Shown one piece after another: positions 43,538 through 52,026 of a DNA stretch of 64,000 nt. Position 1 is the stretch's first letter, and each line of letters starts with the position of its first letter. A model generated the notes under the pieces. The model searched no databases. It had not been told where the DNA came from and worked only from the letters and a program-made list of their open reading frames with translations. The DNA lies in assembly GCA_942490705.1 (NCBI GenBank), contig CALNXY010000013.1, positions 786,679 through 850,678 on the forward strand. Direction: 5' to 3'. A program made the translations under genes and the position numbers. Origin of the DNA: JAGRCP01 sp942490705. Lineage in GTDB: Bacteria > Chloroflexota > Anaerolineae > Caldilineales > Caldilineaceae.

Positions 43538-44614
43538 TTAGCGCGCCACGTCACTCATGACCTTGGCGACCGTTGGCGGATGAAGGAGCATGTTGGCGTA
43601 GTTGGCATTCGCCATAGGACAGGCGCACTCCTTGCGTTTGATGCTGCCGCGCAAGGCTTCCATGGCCTGGCTACGCCAGAGCGGGGTAATGTCATAATCG
43701 TGCTCGCGCAGATTGCCGACCGATTCGGCCCGAATGCAGCAACTCCACAGGTCGCCATTGGGGGCAATGTGGGCGCTGGCCCAGCCGGCGTAGCAGGGTA
43801 TAACTTGATCACGCTCGTGGAGCACCTGTTTCGCAAGCTGATAGTATTGAGCCCGGAAGGCCTGGGTAAACCGGGCAATGCCCTGCGCCGGCGCCTGCTT
43901 GGCCCGCTGGCTCAGAAAATCGGCGATCTCGTCGTAATCTTCCGCCAGAGGCGTGATGCCCCACCCCACGGTGTCTAATTCCACCCGCTCTTCGGCCACT
44001 TCTGTGATGTACGAATCCGGCTCCAAGAACTGAAGCCCCTCGTAAATCTCGCGGAAGCGATGGGCGTTGAAGCGGCTCACCACCGTGTGCACGGTGAGCA
44101 CGAGATTCTCGTAGCGCGTCTGGAGTTCCTTTAACTGGCGCCACGTCTCCAGCGAAAGCGCCCAATTTCCCTCCACGCCGCGGATGTCGTCGTGCTCGTC
44201 GCCGACGCCGTCCAGGCTCAAGTTGATGCCGATGCTGCTCTTGGGGCATTCGCGGCACATGCGTTCCGTCATCGCGAGTACGCGGTCGGTCAACATGCCG
44301 TTGGTTGGGATGGTGATCACCTCGGGCTGACAGTGGCGATAGGCGCGCACGACCACTTCATCGAGATCCTTGCGCAGGAACGGTTCGCCGCCGGTGAAGG
44401 TCATGTAGAAGGGTGACGTGCCCAGGTTGGCAAAGACGCGCTCCCATTCGTCGACAGTCAGGTCGTCATTGGGTTTGCGCCACACGTCGCAGGTGCGACA
44501 TTTGCTGTTGCAACGAAAACTGACGCTGATGACGATGGAAAAGGGCTTAACTTCGGGCCAGCCAAAGGCGCGAAAGCTCCAATAGGCCGGTAGCTTTGGG
44601 ACAAGTCCAAGCAT
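43538..44614 (-). CDS. radical SAM protein with SPASM-like C-terminus
   Basis: 358 residues. The SAM cluster motif is CNSKCRTC (C-x3-C-x2-C), followed by FTGGEPFLRKDLDE and TNGMLTDRVL, typical of the MoaA/PqqE branch. The C-terminal Cys-rich part (CYAGWASAHIAPNGDLWSCC, then CACPMANANY) is a SPASM-type auxiliary cluster region. The substrate is unknown; relatives include hopanoid, sugar and peptide-modifying enzymes. I chose ATG 44614, six bases after AGGA. It is the last gene of the minus-strand radical SAM series. A hairpin lies upstream. Confidence 0.9.
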   Translation of the reverse strand: MLGLVPKLPAYWSFRAFGWPEVKPFSIVISVSFRCNSKCRTCDVWRKPNDDLTVDEWERVFANLGTSPFYMTFTGGEPFLRKDLDEVVVRAYRHCQPEVITIPTNGMLTDRVLAMTERMCRECPKSSIGINLSLDGVGDEHDDIRGVEGNWALSLETWRQLKELQTRYENLVLTVHTVVSRFNAHRFREIYEGLQFLEPDSYITEVAEERVELDTVGWGITPLAEDYDEIADFLSQRAKQAPAQGIARFTQAFRAQYYQLAKQVLHERDQVIPCYAGWASAHIAPNGDLWSCCIRAESVGNLREHDYDITPLWRSQAMEALRGSIKRKECACPMANANYANMLLHPPTVAKVMSDVAR

Positions 44615-44630
44615 AGCGTTCCTCATAAAA

Positions 44631-44684
44631 AACAGGGTGACGGACCTGGCGATGAAGCATCACCCGTTGCCCTGTCACCCTGTT
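44631..44684. repeat. 11-bp inverted repeat in front of the SPASM radical SAM gene
   Basis: AACAGGGTGAC (44631-44641) pairs with GTCACCCTGTT (44674-44684). It may end the transcript of the preceding gene. Confidence 0.5.
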
Positions 44685-44713
44685 GCAGTTCAAATTAACG
44701 CCACGACGGCGGC

Positions 44714-46201
44714 TCAGGCCACGTGCGCTTTCTTGGTCGTAGAGGCGCCGATCGAATCCTGCACGTTGGCCGACTGATCCTTGTTACCGATAAAGAAGCG
44801 CCGTACCTGGGCCATGGTGTTGGGCAGGTTGGTCCAGTTCTCCTTGAACGTCATCTTCTCCCACACCCGTTCCGGCCGGTAGAGATAGAAGCGTCGATAG
44901 GCCTCGCGCCACTTGCGCAACACCAGATCTGGATCGTATTCCGAATCGTGCATGGTGAAGCGGGCCTTCTGCTCATGAATGGCGAAATCGGTCCAGTTAT
45001 CGGCAAAGACTTCGCCGCCGTCCATGATCACGTCGTACATAACCGTGCCGGGGAAGGGCGCCGCCAGCAGGAAGTTGGCCAGCTTGGGGTCCAGCTCCAG
45101 TGCAAGCTGGATGGTCTTTTCCATGGTCTCTTCGTTGTCACCCGGCATGCCGAAGATGAAGAAGCCCATGGTCTGCAGATCCGCGGCCTTGGCATTGGCA
45201 AAGGCCTCGCGCACCATGTCGACGGTCTGGCCCTTGCGGATCACGTTGCGCAACATTTGCTCGTCGCCATTTTCCACGCCAAAGCCGACGCGCTTGCAGC
45301 CCGCCGCCTTCATGAGCTGGTAGAGTTCCAGATCGCCGTGGTTGGCCTTCATGCCGTGTACGGTTACCCAAGGCACCGTGTTCAGCCCCTCTTCCACCAG
45401 ACGGCGGCAGAGTTCCTTAGCGCGCGGCAACTTGAGATTCCAGATGTCGTCGGTGACGCCGATTTCCGTGGCGCCCAGGCCATTGACGAGCCACTTCCAC
45501 TCCTGCACGACGCTCTCCACGGAGCGGGCGCGCCACGTGTCGCCCGTCACCGGTTTAGAGCAGAAGGTGCATTTGTAGGGGCAGCCGCGGCTGGTCAGAA
45601 TCGTGAAGCTGCGCGCATTGGGGTCCAGCCCGTCGGTCAGCGGCTGGAGATTGGTGTACTTGTCGATCTTGAAGAGATCGTGGGCCGGGAAAGGCAGCGC
45701 GTCCAGATCCGGAATCATGGGACTTTCCGGGCTGACGATCATTTCTTCGCCGCGGCGGAAGTGGATGCCCGGGATGACGCCTGGCTCATTCCCCGCTTCC
45801 AGCGTGTTGACCAGCTCCAAAAAGCTATATTCAGCCTCACCCTTAAAGACATAGTCCACATAGTCCCGATGGGGCGCTTCCAGCGACTCCAAGGGCATGA
45901 TAGTGAGGTGGGGGCCGCCCAGGACGGTGATGAGGCCGCGCGCTTTGCAGAGCTGTGCCATCTCCCACGCCTCTTCGATCAGCGGGGTGGTGGCGGTCAC
46001 GCCGATCAGTTCGACCGGCCGGCCGTCCATCTCCGCGCGATCCAGATAGAAGTCGACGCCCACATCTTCCACCGCAGCGTCGAAGATCATCACTTCATGA
46101 CCGCCTTCGCGCAGAACCGCGGCCAAATAGCCGAGGCCCAACGGGATATGTTTGCGTGCGCTCCATACTTTTGCTTCGGGGCTGGCGAGAATAATTCGCA
46201 T
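44714..46201 (-). CDS. B12-binding-domain radical SAM protein (BchE/HpnJ-like architecture)
   Basis: 495 residues. N-terminal Rossmann-type B12-binding-like domain (PLGLGYLAAVLREGGHEV, LIGVTATTPLIEEAW, VLGGPHLTIMP); radical SAM motif RGCPYKCTFCSKP in the middle, followed by GVENGDEQML, FFIFGMPGDNEETM and FPGTVMYDVIMDGGEVF. The C-terminus has WREAYRRFYLYRPERVWEK. This is the class that contains BchE, HpnJ and many methyl- or ring-forming enzymes. It shares the NLP-containing tail (ENWTNLPNTM) with the neighbour at 46313. The substrate is unknown. Confidence 0.92.
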   Translation of the reverse strand: MRIILASPEAKVWSARKHIPLGLGYLAAVLREGGHEVMIFDAAVEDVGVDFYLDRAEMDGRPVELIGVTATTPLIEEAWEMAQLCKARGLITVLGGPHLTIMPLESLEAPHRDYVDYVFKGEAEYSFLELVNTLEAGNEPGVIPGIHFRRGEEMIVSPESPMIPDLDALPFPAHDLFKIDKYTNLQPLTDGLDPNARSFTILTSRGCPYKCTFCSKPVTGDTWRARSVESVVQEWKWLVNGLGATEIGVTDDIWNLKLPRAKELCRRLVEEGLNTVPWVTVHGMKANHGDLELYQLMKAAGCKRVGFGVENGDEQMLRNVIRKGQTVDMVREAFANAKAADLQTMGFFIFGMPGDNEETMEKTIQLALELDPKLANFLLAAPFPGTVMYDVIMDGGEVFADNWTDFAIHEQKARFTMHDSEYDPDLVLRKWREAYRRFYLYRPERVWEKMTFKENWTNLPNTMAQVRRFFIGNKDQSANVQDSIGASTTKKAHVA

Positions 46202-46222
46202 AGTTCAAGTACCTCATAAAAA

Positions 46223-46300
46223 ATTGAAGAGGAATGCGCCGCTGCGCGCCTTTTTGAGGCAAGCCAAGCAACTGTCTCGACTCGCGCATTCCTCTTCAAT
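46223..46300. terminator. 17-bp hairpin between the two B12 radical SAM genes
   Basis: ATTGAAGAGGAATGCGC (46223-46239) has its exact complement at 46284-46300. It lies 12 bases from the stop of the upstream gene (46313) and could end or attenuate its transcript. Confidence 0.6.
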
Positions 46301-46312
46301 CTTGATGCAGCG

Positions 46313-47803
46313 TTAGATAGCGCCTTCGGCTTCGACAGCCTTGCGCAGATCGGTCTTTTCCTTCTTGGGGATAAAGGTACGCGATGCGATGCGCACGTTG
46401 CGCGGCAGGTTGTACCAGAAATCCTTGGTCTTCACACGCCGCATGACGGGCGAAGGGCGTAAGTAGTATTGACGATAGGCCTTGCGATACATCTCTTCCA
46501 CCAGCTCGGCCGTCATGTCGCCCATCTCATAGCGCGCCTTCTGTTCAAAGAAGACGTAATCTTCCCAGTCGTTGATGAGGAAGCGGCCCTGACGTTTGAT
46601 AATCTCGTAGACCTTGGTACCGGGATAGGGCGTCATCATCGAGAAATTGGCGATCAGCGGATCGAGCTCAATGGCGAAGTCGATGGTCCGCTGCATGGTC
46701 TCACGCGTTTCGCCGGGCAGGCCAATGATGAGGAAGGCAATGGTCTCCAGCCCCACCTCTTTGGCGTTGCGGAAGGCCCAGCGAATCGTGTCGTGGTCGA
46801 CCTTTTTGTCGATACTCTTGAGAATCTCCGGGTCGCCCGACTCGACGCCAAATGCAGTGCGACGCAGGCCGGCATCCTTGAGCAGCTGTAGCAATTCCTT
46901 GCTGGCCAGGTTGGCGCGAATGCCGTTGACGAAGATCCACGGCACGTGATTCAGGTCGTTCTCGATGAGCAGATTGGCCAGCTCCTCCAGCCGCTTGACG
47001 CGGATGTTGGCGCTATCGTCCAAAATGCCGATCTCTTCCGCGCCCAGATCTTCGACCAGGTGACGCCACTCGGCCAGAACGCTCTCCGGGCTGCGGCTGC
47101 GCCACTTGATCGGCATGATCGACTGGCTGCAGAAGGTGCAGCGGTAGGGGCAACCGCGGCTGGTCAAGATGCTAAAGCTGCGTGCGCCATCTACGTGATC
47201 GGTTGCCGGCTGAAGATTGGTGTAATACTTCATTTTGAAGAGATGGTAGGCCGGCCACGGCAGGCTGTCCAGGTCTGCAATGGGCGTGCGGTCGATCTCA
47301 TTGTGGATCTGCCCGTCGCTCGTCTTGTAGGTGAGGCCCAAGCAGCCTTGGAAAACTTCGTTCTCAGGATGCATGAAGGCTTGCGTGCTGTACTCAGGCT
47401 GATCGGCCAGGAACTCCTCCAGGCGATTGCTGATTTCGATCCAGCTCTCTTCGCCCTCGCCACGCACGACGATGTCGACGTATGGCTTTTCGCAACTCTC
47501 TTCCGGCAGCACGCTAACGTGGGGGCCGCCCAGCACGATGGGGCAGTCGTAGACTTCCTTGATGGCGCGCGCCGTGCGCCAAGCCTGCTTCACCTGCGGC
47601 GTGTTTGCCGTGATGCCGACCAGGTGCGGGCGGAATTCCTGCACAAACTCGGCGACGCTCTGCTTTTCCACATCCGCATCAAAGATGATGACTTCGTCCC
47701 CACGCGCTTCACTGACCGCGGCCAGATAGGCCAGACCCAGGTGAGGCGTCGTGCGGGTGTCAATCGGCAGACGGAATTTTGGATTAATGAGTGCAATTCG
47801 CAC
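46313..47803 (-). CDS. B12-binding-domain radical SAM protein, second copy
   Basis: 496 residues with the same layout as the gene at 44714: B12-like domain (HLGLAYLAAVSEARGDEV, IVLGGPHVSVLPE), radical SAM motif SRGCPYRCTFCSQS, GVESGDPEIL, LIIGLPGETRETM, PYPGTKVYEI, and a tail with AYRQYYLRPSPVMRR. The two proteins align through most of their length, so they look like old paralogues acting in one pathway. Upstream is a promoter with the TATGAA-N5-TGATAA motif shared with sufR and the third B12 radical SAM gene. The substrate is unknown. Confidence 0.92.
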   Translation of the reverse strand: MRIALINPKFRLPIDTRTTPHLGLAYLAAVSEARGDEVIIFDADVEKQSVAEFVQEFRPHLVGITANTPQVKQAWRTARAIKEVYDCPIVLGGPHVSVLPEESCEKPYVDIVVRGEGEESWIEISNRLEEFLADQPEYSTQAFMHPENEVFQGCLGLTYKTSDGQIHNEIDRTPIADLDSLPWPAYHLFKMKYYTNLQPATDHVDGARSFSILTSRGCPYRCTFCSQSIMPIKWRSRSPESVLAEWRHLVEDLGAEEIGILDDSANIRVKRLEELANLLIENDLNHVPWIFVNGIRANLASKELLQLLKDAGLRRTAFGVESGDPEILKSIDKKVDHDTIRWAFRNAKEVGLETIAFLIIGLPGETRETMQRTIDFAIELDPLIANFSMMTPYPGTKVYEIIKRQGRFLINDWEDYVFFEQKARYEMGDMTAELVEEMYRKAYRQYYLRPSPVMRRVKTKDFWYNLPRNVRIASRTFIPKKEKTDLRKAVEAEGAI

Positions 47804-47864
47804 AGTGATTCCCTCCTACATGGCGGACCCTGTTAAGGGCCATACACGAGATACGCATCCCAAA

Positions 47865-47926
47865 ATTTTACCATGAGCCACAATAGGGCCCAAATTACTA
47901 TGAAGACTTTGATAAAAATTATTGAT
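47865..47926 (-). promoter_or_regulatory. promoter and shared AT-rich motif before the second B12 radical SAM gene
   Basis: TTTGGG (47889-47894), 18 bases and TAAAAT (47865-47870) on the minus strand. Overlapping the -35 is, on the plus strand, CTATGAAGACTTTGATAA plus AAATTATTG, the third member of the motif seen at 51662 and 53763. Confidence 0.55.
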
Positions 47927-47935
47927 CGCTGCGCC

Positions 47936-48060
47936 GGCTAGTACGTTGCGGCGCAAGTAAGCCGGTGGTTGGGCAGTGTACGCTACCCGCGAAAGCTTCA
48001 ATTACCGGACAGATCCAGAGGATAGCGACCTCGTCCGGCGGGTAGCCGGACCTGCCAATC
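47936..48060. repeat. dispersed repeat family D, copy 2
   Basis: GGCTAGTACGTTGCGGCGCAA to GGCGGGTAGCCGGACCT matches 2744-2890 in blocks. It directly joins a family C element on its right, forming one repeat mosaic between two genes. Confidence 0.6.
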
Positions 48061-48062
48061 CA

Positions 48063-48273
48063 TAGACATAGTTGCGTTATCGTGTACTAGCCCGCTTGAG
48101 CGGGCGTTGCTCTGTAGCCCCGTGGGTTTAGCCCGGGGCGGCGTCCGGTGACCTAATTGTTCGGGATGCCCGACCCTCGCCCCGGGCTAAAGCCACGGGG
48201 CTATGGAACAGCACCCCGTAAACGGGGTTTGAGTATAATGAACTATCGGCTAACTGTAGCCGCCCTGTACTAG
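48063..48273. repeat. family C palindromic element (long form), abutting the rhodanese stop
   Basis: Hairpins GCCCGCTTGAGCGGGC, GCCCCGTGGG...CCCGGGGC, CCCCGGGCTAAAGCCACGGGG and CCCCGTAAACGGGG, ending at TAGTACAGGGCGGC on the minus strand. The first TAG of that end is the stop codon of the rhodanese gene. A short form is at 61339-61470, and the same hairpins compose the tandem array from 62985. Confidence 0.75.
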
Positions 48274-48629
48274 TAAACGCCCACCGCGTGATCGACTTCG
48301 GCCGCCCAGGCGTCAATGCCGCCGGCCAGATTGAGCACATTGGTCCAGCCCTGCTGGCGCAGCCAGACGACCACTTGGGCGCTGCGAATGCCATGGTGAC
48401 ACATGACGATGATCTCGGCGTCTTTGTCACTGGCGGCTTCCGGCAGGGCATCAAGCTGGCGCTGCGCCAATTCGCTCAGCGGTGTCACGATGATGCGCTC
48501 GTCCTCAATGGCAGCATGATTTAATTCAAAGGCCTCGCGCACGTCAAGCCAGACAAACCCGTCGCCATCGTTGCGTTTCTGCTCAACTTCGACGGCCAAT
48601 ATTTCCGGTGCGCCATACGGATTGGGCAC
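48270..48629 (-). CDS. rhodanese-domain protein
   Basis: 119 residues, single rhodanese domain. FVWLDVREAFELNHA opens the fold and the catalytic Cys is in the loop CHHGIRSAQVV, followed by GWTNVLNLAGGIDAW. Single-domain rhodaneses move sulfane sulfur; neighbours (NifU-C, HesB, MoaA) suggest sulfur supply to Fe-S or molybdopterin assembly. The start is GTG 48629 with AGGA about ten bases upstream. The stop TAG belongs to a family C repeat, so the gene ends exactly at the repeat edge. It lies 19 bases after the nifU-like gene, one operon. Confidence 0.93.
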   Translation of the reverse strand: MPNPYGAPEILAVEVEQKRNDGDGFVWLDVREAFELNHAAIEDERIIVTPLSELAQRQLDALPEAASDKDAEIIVMCHHGIRSAQVVVWLRQQGWTNVLNLAGGIDAWAAEVDHAVGVY

Positions 48630-48648
48630 GTGTCGCGTTCCTTGCTGC

Positions 48649-48957
48649 TCAGTCGCTCAGCGCGACCTGGGTGGGGACGGGTCGGTTGTACAGGGCCGAA
48701 ATGTCGATGTCCGTGATGGCGTTGATGCCGGTAACCTCAGCGAAGTTCTCGGTCAACAAGCGCTGAATGCCCAATTTCATGGTCAATAGGCTGATGGGGC
48801 AGTCGATGCAGGCGCCGAGCATCTTGACATGTGCAATGCCATCGGCATCGACTTCCAGCAATTCAACATCGCCGCCATCCATATAGAGTGTCGGGCGATA
48901 ATCATCCAGCACCTGCTGGATACGCTCTTCCAGTGTACCGGTCGTTTCAGCTGCCAT
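48649..48957 (-). CDS. NifU C-terminal domain protein (NfuA-like Fe-S carrier)
   Basis: 102 residues, the Nfu domain alone. The cluster-binding CxxC is in GACIDCPISLLTMKLGI, with the preceding MDGGDVELLEVDADGIAHV as the family hallmark. Two monomers hold one [4Fe-4S] cluster and deliver it to client proteins. It lies in a minus-strand series hesB, nfu, rhodanese, with 134 bases to hesB, which contains a hairpin. Clients nearby would be the radical SAM proteins, MoaA and the formate dehydrogenase. Confidence 0.95.
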   Translation of the reverse strand: MAAETTGTLEERIQQVLDDYRPTLYMDGGDVELLEVDADGIAHVKMLGACIDCPISLLTMKLGIQRLLTENFAEVTGINAITDIDISALYNRPVPTQVALSD

Positions 48958-49009
48958 AATTCAGTCAACCTCTGTGCATGGGGAGTTGTGCCATCTTCCA
49001 GACACAATA

Positions 49010-49068
49010 ATCTCCCAATCTCAACAATCTCATTGGCAGGGCCGGCGAGATTGGAGATTAGGAGATTA
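49010..49068. repeat. AATCTCC hairpin between hesB and nfu genes
   Basis: AATCTCCCAATCTC pairs with GAGATTGGAGATT (one bulge), with a third AGGAGATT nearby. Likely a transcript end or processing hairpin between the two genes. Confidence 0.5.
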
Positions 49069-49091
49069 CGCTCGCCAAATAAGTTTACGGA

Positions 49092-49532
49092 CTAGTAACC
49101 GCAGGTCTGTTCGCCGACCTCTTCGCCGGTATGCGTCTTGGAGGTGCGGAAACTGCTGCCGCAACCGCAAGAGCTGGTCGCCTGCGGATTCTCGATGTGG
49201 AAGCCGCCGCCCATCAGGTTGTCCACATAGTCGATGGTGGCGCCGTCAATGTAAAAAAGGCTGGTATCGTCGACGATGACGCGCATGCCGCTTTGCTCGA
49301 AGACATGATCGCCTTCGCGGGCTTCATCAAAGGTCATGCCGTACTGCATGCCGCCGCAACCGCCGCCCTGGACGAAGACGCGCAATGCATGGTCCGGCCC
49401 CAATTCTTTCTGCGCCATCACGCCGCCCAGCTTGGACGCTGCGGTTTCGGTGATGATAATGCCCCGCTGGTCGGTGACGGGGATCTCGGTCAGTTCTACG
49501 GTGTTTGCTTCCGCTACTTTGGTCTCACTCAT
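49092..49532 (-). CDS. HesB/IscA/ErpA-type Fe-S cluster assembly protein
   Basis: 146 residues. The A-type carrier signature is complete: GIIITETAASKLGG, then the first ligand Cys in VQGGGCGGMQYGM, and the C-terminal pair in SSCGCGSSF. The N-terminal ~25 and C-terminal ~20 residues (KTHTGEEVGEQTCGY, with an additional Cys) extend beyond the ~107-residue core. It passes [4Fe-4S] or [2Fe-2S] clusters to enzymes. ATG 49532 follows a GGGAGTGG site. It precedes nfu and follows moaA on the minus strand. Confidence 0.95.
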   Translation of the reverse strand: MSETKVAEANTVELTEIPVTDQRGIIITETAASKLGGVMAQKELGPDHALRVFVQGGGCGGMQYGMTFDEAREGDHVFEQSGMRVIVDDTSLFYIDGATIDYVDNLMGGGFHIENPQATSSCGCGSSFRTSKTHTGEEVGEQTCGY

Positions 49533-49628
49533 TTTCCCACTCCCTATTCAGAGTAAATAGAACCATCAGATGATGTCTGTAAACAGATCTGCAAAACAAA
49601 TGATATCTATAAAAAGCCGTTTTCTTTA

Positions 49629-50795
49629 CTACCCGCCGATCTGGTTCATGGATCGGCTCTCGGCGACGATGCCATCGTCCAACCCATGGCCCCATGGCTT
49701 GTGATAGGCGCCATCACGCATGAGGGTGCGCATCTCTTCAAAACTGGCGCCCTGGCGCAATTCCGTCAACAAATCTACCTCATCGTCGCGTAAAAGACAG
49801 AGGCGCAGCTTCCCATCGGCTGTCAGACGCACGCGCCCACAACCTTGGCAGAAGGGCTCCGTCACGCTACTGATGAAGCCGAGCGTGCCCTTGGCGCCTG
49901 GGATGCGGAATGGACGGCTGGGGTCCACAAAGTCATACATGGTTTCTTCCAGCGGTCCATACGCTTGCTCGACCAGCGTCTGAATCTCGCGAAAGGAGAC
50001 GACGTTGCTCTGTTGAAAGTCGGTGATCTCGCCAAACGGCATCATCTCGATATAGCGAACTTCCCAGTCGTGCTCGAGCGTCAGCCCGGCCAACTCGACG
50101 ACATCTTCATCATTGAAATTGCGTACGACCACGCTGTTCAGCTTGATGGGCCGCATTCCTGCCGCCTCGGCGGCTCGAATACCCCGCCACACGTCTTCGA
50201 TGTCGCCCCAACGCGTGATGCGCTTGAACTTCTCGGCATCCATGGTATCGATGCTGACGTTGACCCGCTTCAAGCCGGCATCGGCCAGATCCTGGGCAAT
50301 TTTGTCGAGCAAGATGCCATTGGTCGTCATCGCCAGGTCGTTGATGCCGGGCACGGCTGCAATGCGCCGCACCAGGTCAACAATCCCCGGACGCACGGTG
50401 GGCTCACCGCCGGTTAGCCGGATCTTGTTGACGCCCAAGCTTGCGCCCACCTCTACCAGCTGGATGATCTCGTCATCGGACATCAATTCGCTGCGCGGGC
50501 GGAACTGCATCTCTTCCGGCATGCAATAGACGCAGCGAAGGTTGCAAACGTCGGTCAGGCTGATGCGCATATAGTTGATGCGCCGCCCATAGCTGTCGTG
50601 CATCTCTTCGTTGGGAAAGTTCGCCGGCGCAAATCCCGCCGGGGTCGCGGCAACGTGCACCTGACCGTACTCGGTCTGAAAGCCGTTGCCGTCTACAGCA
50701 ATGGCCGTGTTCGGCGCATGTTGCTCTGGATGCGAACGAAAATCTTTCAGTATGGTCACACTTGGCTCCGTTGTCGCTCCTGCATAGTCCGTCAT
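49629..50795 (-). CDS. moaA: GTP 3',8-cyclase (molybdenum cofactor biosynthesis protein A)
   Basis: 388 residues. First cluster motif CNLRCVYC, then RLTGGEPTVRPGI, TNGILLDKI, SIDTMD and, near the C-terminus, the second cluster CQGCGRVRLTADGKLRLCL, ending with the functional GG. It makes the first intermediate of molybdopterin, needed by the formate dehydrogenase in this window. About 60 residues precede the conserved core (DSYGRRINYMRISLTDVCNL). I chose ATG 50795 because a promoter (TTGTTC-18-TATAAT) lies just upstream; the frame is open further but would overlap that promoter and sufR. Confidence 0.94.
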   Translation of the reverse strand: MTDYAGATTEPSVTILKDFRSHPEQHAPNTAIAVDGNGFQTEYGQVHVAATPAGFAPANFPNEEMHDSYGRRINYMRISLTDVCNLRCVYCMPEEMQFRPRSELMSDDEIIQLVEVGASLGVNKIRLTGGEPTVRPGIVDLVRRIAAVPGINDLAMTTNGILLDKIAQDLADAGLKRVNVSIDTMDAEKFKRITRWGDIEDVWRGIRAAEAAGMRPIKLNSVVVRNFNDEDVVELAGLTLEHDWEVRYIEMMPFGEITDFQQSNVVSFREIQTLVEQAYGPLEETMYDFVDPSRPFRIPGAKGTLGFISSVTEPFCQGCGRVRLTADGKLRLCLLRDDEVDLLTELRQGASFEEMRTLMRDGAYHKPWGHGLDDGIVAESRSMNQIGG

Positions 50796-50819
50796 GTCGG
50801 GCGGTAATCCTTGGGCCAG

Positions 50820-50849
50820 ATTATAGAGCATTTCGACCCATCCGAACAA
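50820..50849 (-). promoter_or_regulatory. moaA promoter
   Basis: Minus strand TTGTTC (50844-50849), 18-base spacer, TATAAT (50820-50825), 24 bases before the chosen start. It lies in the gap after sufR, so moaA has its own promoter. Confidence 0.55.
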
Positions 50850-50898
50850 TCGGCAAATGTCAACCCCGGGCAATTCTCTCGGGCGCTTCCGCCCTCGC

Positions 50899-51621
50899 TC
50901 AGACGAGCAAGATCTCCACCGGCGCGTCGTGTTGGACGCGGTAGGTGCAGCAATGTTCGTCATCACGCATGGATTGGGTGCGCTCGCAATGGCTGCCGAC
51001 CAATTCGTCGATCAAGCGCTGGTCCATGCGGCAGAGTTCGGGGTGCTCGCCTGAGATCCCGGCATAGGGGCAGTTATGTTTGTGGAGCAGAAAGAACGGC
51101 CCCTCGTCACTCTCCTGACGCTCCCAGCGGGCTAAATAACCGCGCTCGCTGAGGAATGCCGTCACCTGTGTCAGGCGTGCTTCGACGTCAGCCGAATCGA
51201 TATCCTGGACAGGTAATTCCTGCGCGATCTCTTTGGCAATCGACTCGAAGGCCAGATTGACCTGATCTTCGGGTAGGAATTGCTTCATCTGTATCAACAG
51301 ACCGGCCGCCAGACCGGCAAAATTATCCGGAAAGTGCTCATTGGCCTCGGGCGTGAGCGCATAGACCTGTTGCGGACGCCCCACGTTGCCTTTGCGCTCC
51401 AAACGGTCTACGGCAATCAGGTTGTCACCTTGTAGAATGTCCAAATGATGGCGCACAGAGACAGCGGCCATACCCAGCGCATCGGCCAATTCAGCGACGG
51501 TAGCCCCGCCCCGCTCTTTTAGGATCTGCAGAATCTGTTTGCGTACTGCGTGCACTGTCCCATACCTTTGCCGCCTTGTGCGCTGCCGTCTCGTGCGCAA
51601 GTTGCGGCTGCTCTGGTCCAT
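50899..51621 (-). CDS. SufR-like Fe-S-sensing transcriptional regulator
   Basis: 240 residues. The winged helix (~24-90, VRKQILQILKERGGATVAEL, VSVRHHLDILQ, GNVGRPQQVYALT) belongs to the ArsR/DeoR-like group used by SufR. The C-terminal half carries cysteines at 184, 197, 212 and 224/225 (NCPYAG, PELCR, SHCER, EHCCTY), close to the C-x12-C-x13-C-x14-C pattern of SufR, which holds a [4Fe-4S] cluster and represses suf genes. Target genes next to it would be hesB, nfu, rhodanese and moaA. It starts at ATG 51621, only about 8 bases after the inferred transcription start; the N-terminus is rich in Arg. Confidence 0.9.
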   Translation of the reverse strand: MDQSSRNLRTRRQRTRRQRYGTVHAVRKQILQILKERGGATVAELADALGMAAVSVRHHLDILQGDNLIAVDRLERKGNVGRPQQVYALTPEANEHFPDNFAGLAAGLLIQMKQFLPEDQVNLAFESIAKEIAQELPVQDIDSADVEARLTQVTAFLSERGYLARWERQESDEGPFFLLHKHNCPYAGISGEHPELCRMDQRLIDELVGSHCERTQSMRDDEHCCTYRVQHDAPVEILLV

Positions 51622-51628
51622 TTGCGTC

Positions 51629-51694
51629 TGCTCGGCACTATACCATAGCCGAGCACTTCACGTCAATTATTATGAAAAAGACTATAAATATTTT
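51629..51694 (-). promoter_or_regulatory. sufR promoter with an operator palindrome and a shared AT-rich motif
   Basis: TTGACG (51661-51666), 18 bases, TATAGT (51637-51642) on the minus strand. TGCTCGGC (51629-51636) and GCCGAGCA (51648-51655) form a perfect inverted repeat around the -10. On the plus strand GTCAATTATTATGAAA (51662-51677) is identical to 53763-53778 and followed by AAGACTATAAATATT. Confidence 0.72.
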
Positions 51695-51708
51695 CGCCGG
51701 TTCAAGAC

Positions 51709-52026
51709 CTATTCAAATGGCGAACTCTCGTAACGGCGCGTCGAGAGGGGTAGGGAATCGCTCTGCCCCAACTCTACAGCCAGCTGCCGCCCTTTGTCTG
51801 TCAACAGGTAGGTGGCTGCCGGGAACTTCTTGTTGCTGGCGATGAGGCCACGCCGGCGCAGTTTGCCAACCGTACGGGCCGGCACGTTGTGCACAATGCC
51901 GTCGAGCTGATGCAGGCGATGCTCTTTGCTACCGTTCAGGTCGCGATGAGCTTTGAGCGCGCCGCCCTCAGCCAGCATGATCAACAGGTCGCGTTCCTGT
52001 GCAGAGAGCCTGCTTTGGCCAAACAT
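51709..52026 (-). CDS. small winged-helix-like protein of unknown function
   Basis: 105 residues. The middle part (VHNVPARTVGKLRRRGLIAS, then ATYLLTDKGRQLAVEL) looks like a winged helix with a C-terminal wing of the MarR or PadR style, while the N-terminus (RLSAQERDLLIMLAEGG) would be the first helix. No cysteine motif, no membrane segment. It overlaps the preceding 68-residue gene by ATGA, so the two are translated together, and ends 87 bases before the sufR start. A DNA-binding regulator is likely but not certain. Confidence 0.72.
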   Translation of the reverse strand: MFGQSRLSAQERDLLIMLAEGGALKAHRDLNGSKEHRLHQLDGIVHNVPARTVGKLRRRGLIASNKKFPAATYLLTDKGRQLAVELGQSDSLPLSTRRYESSPFE

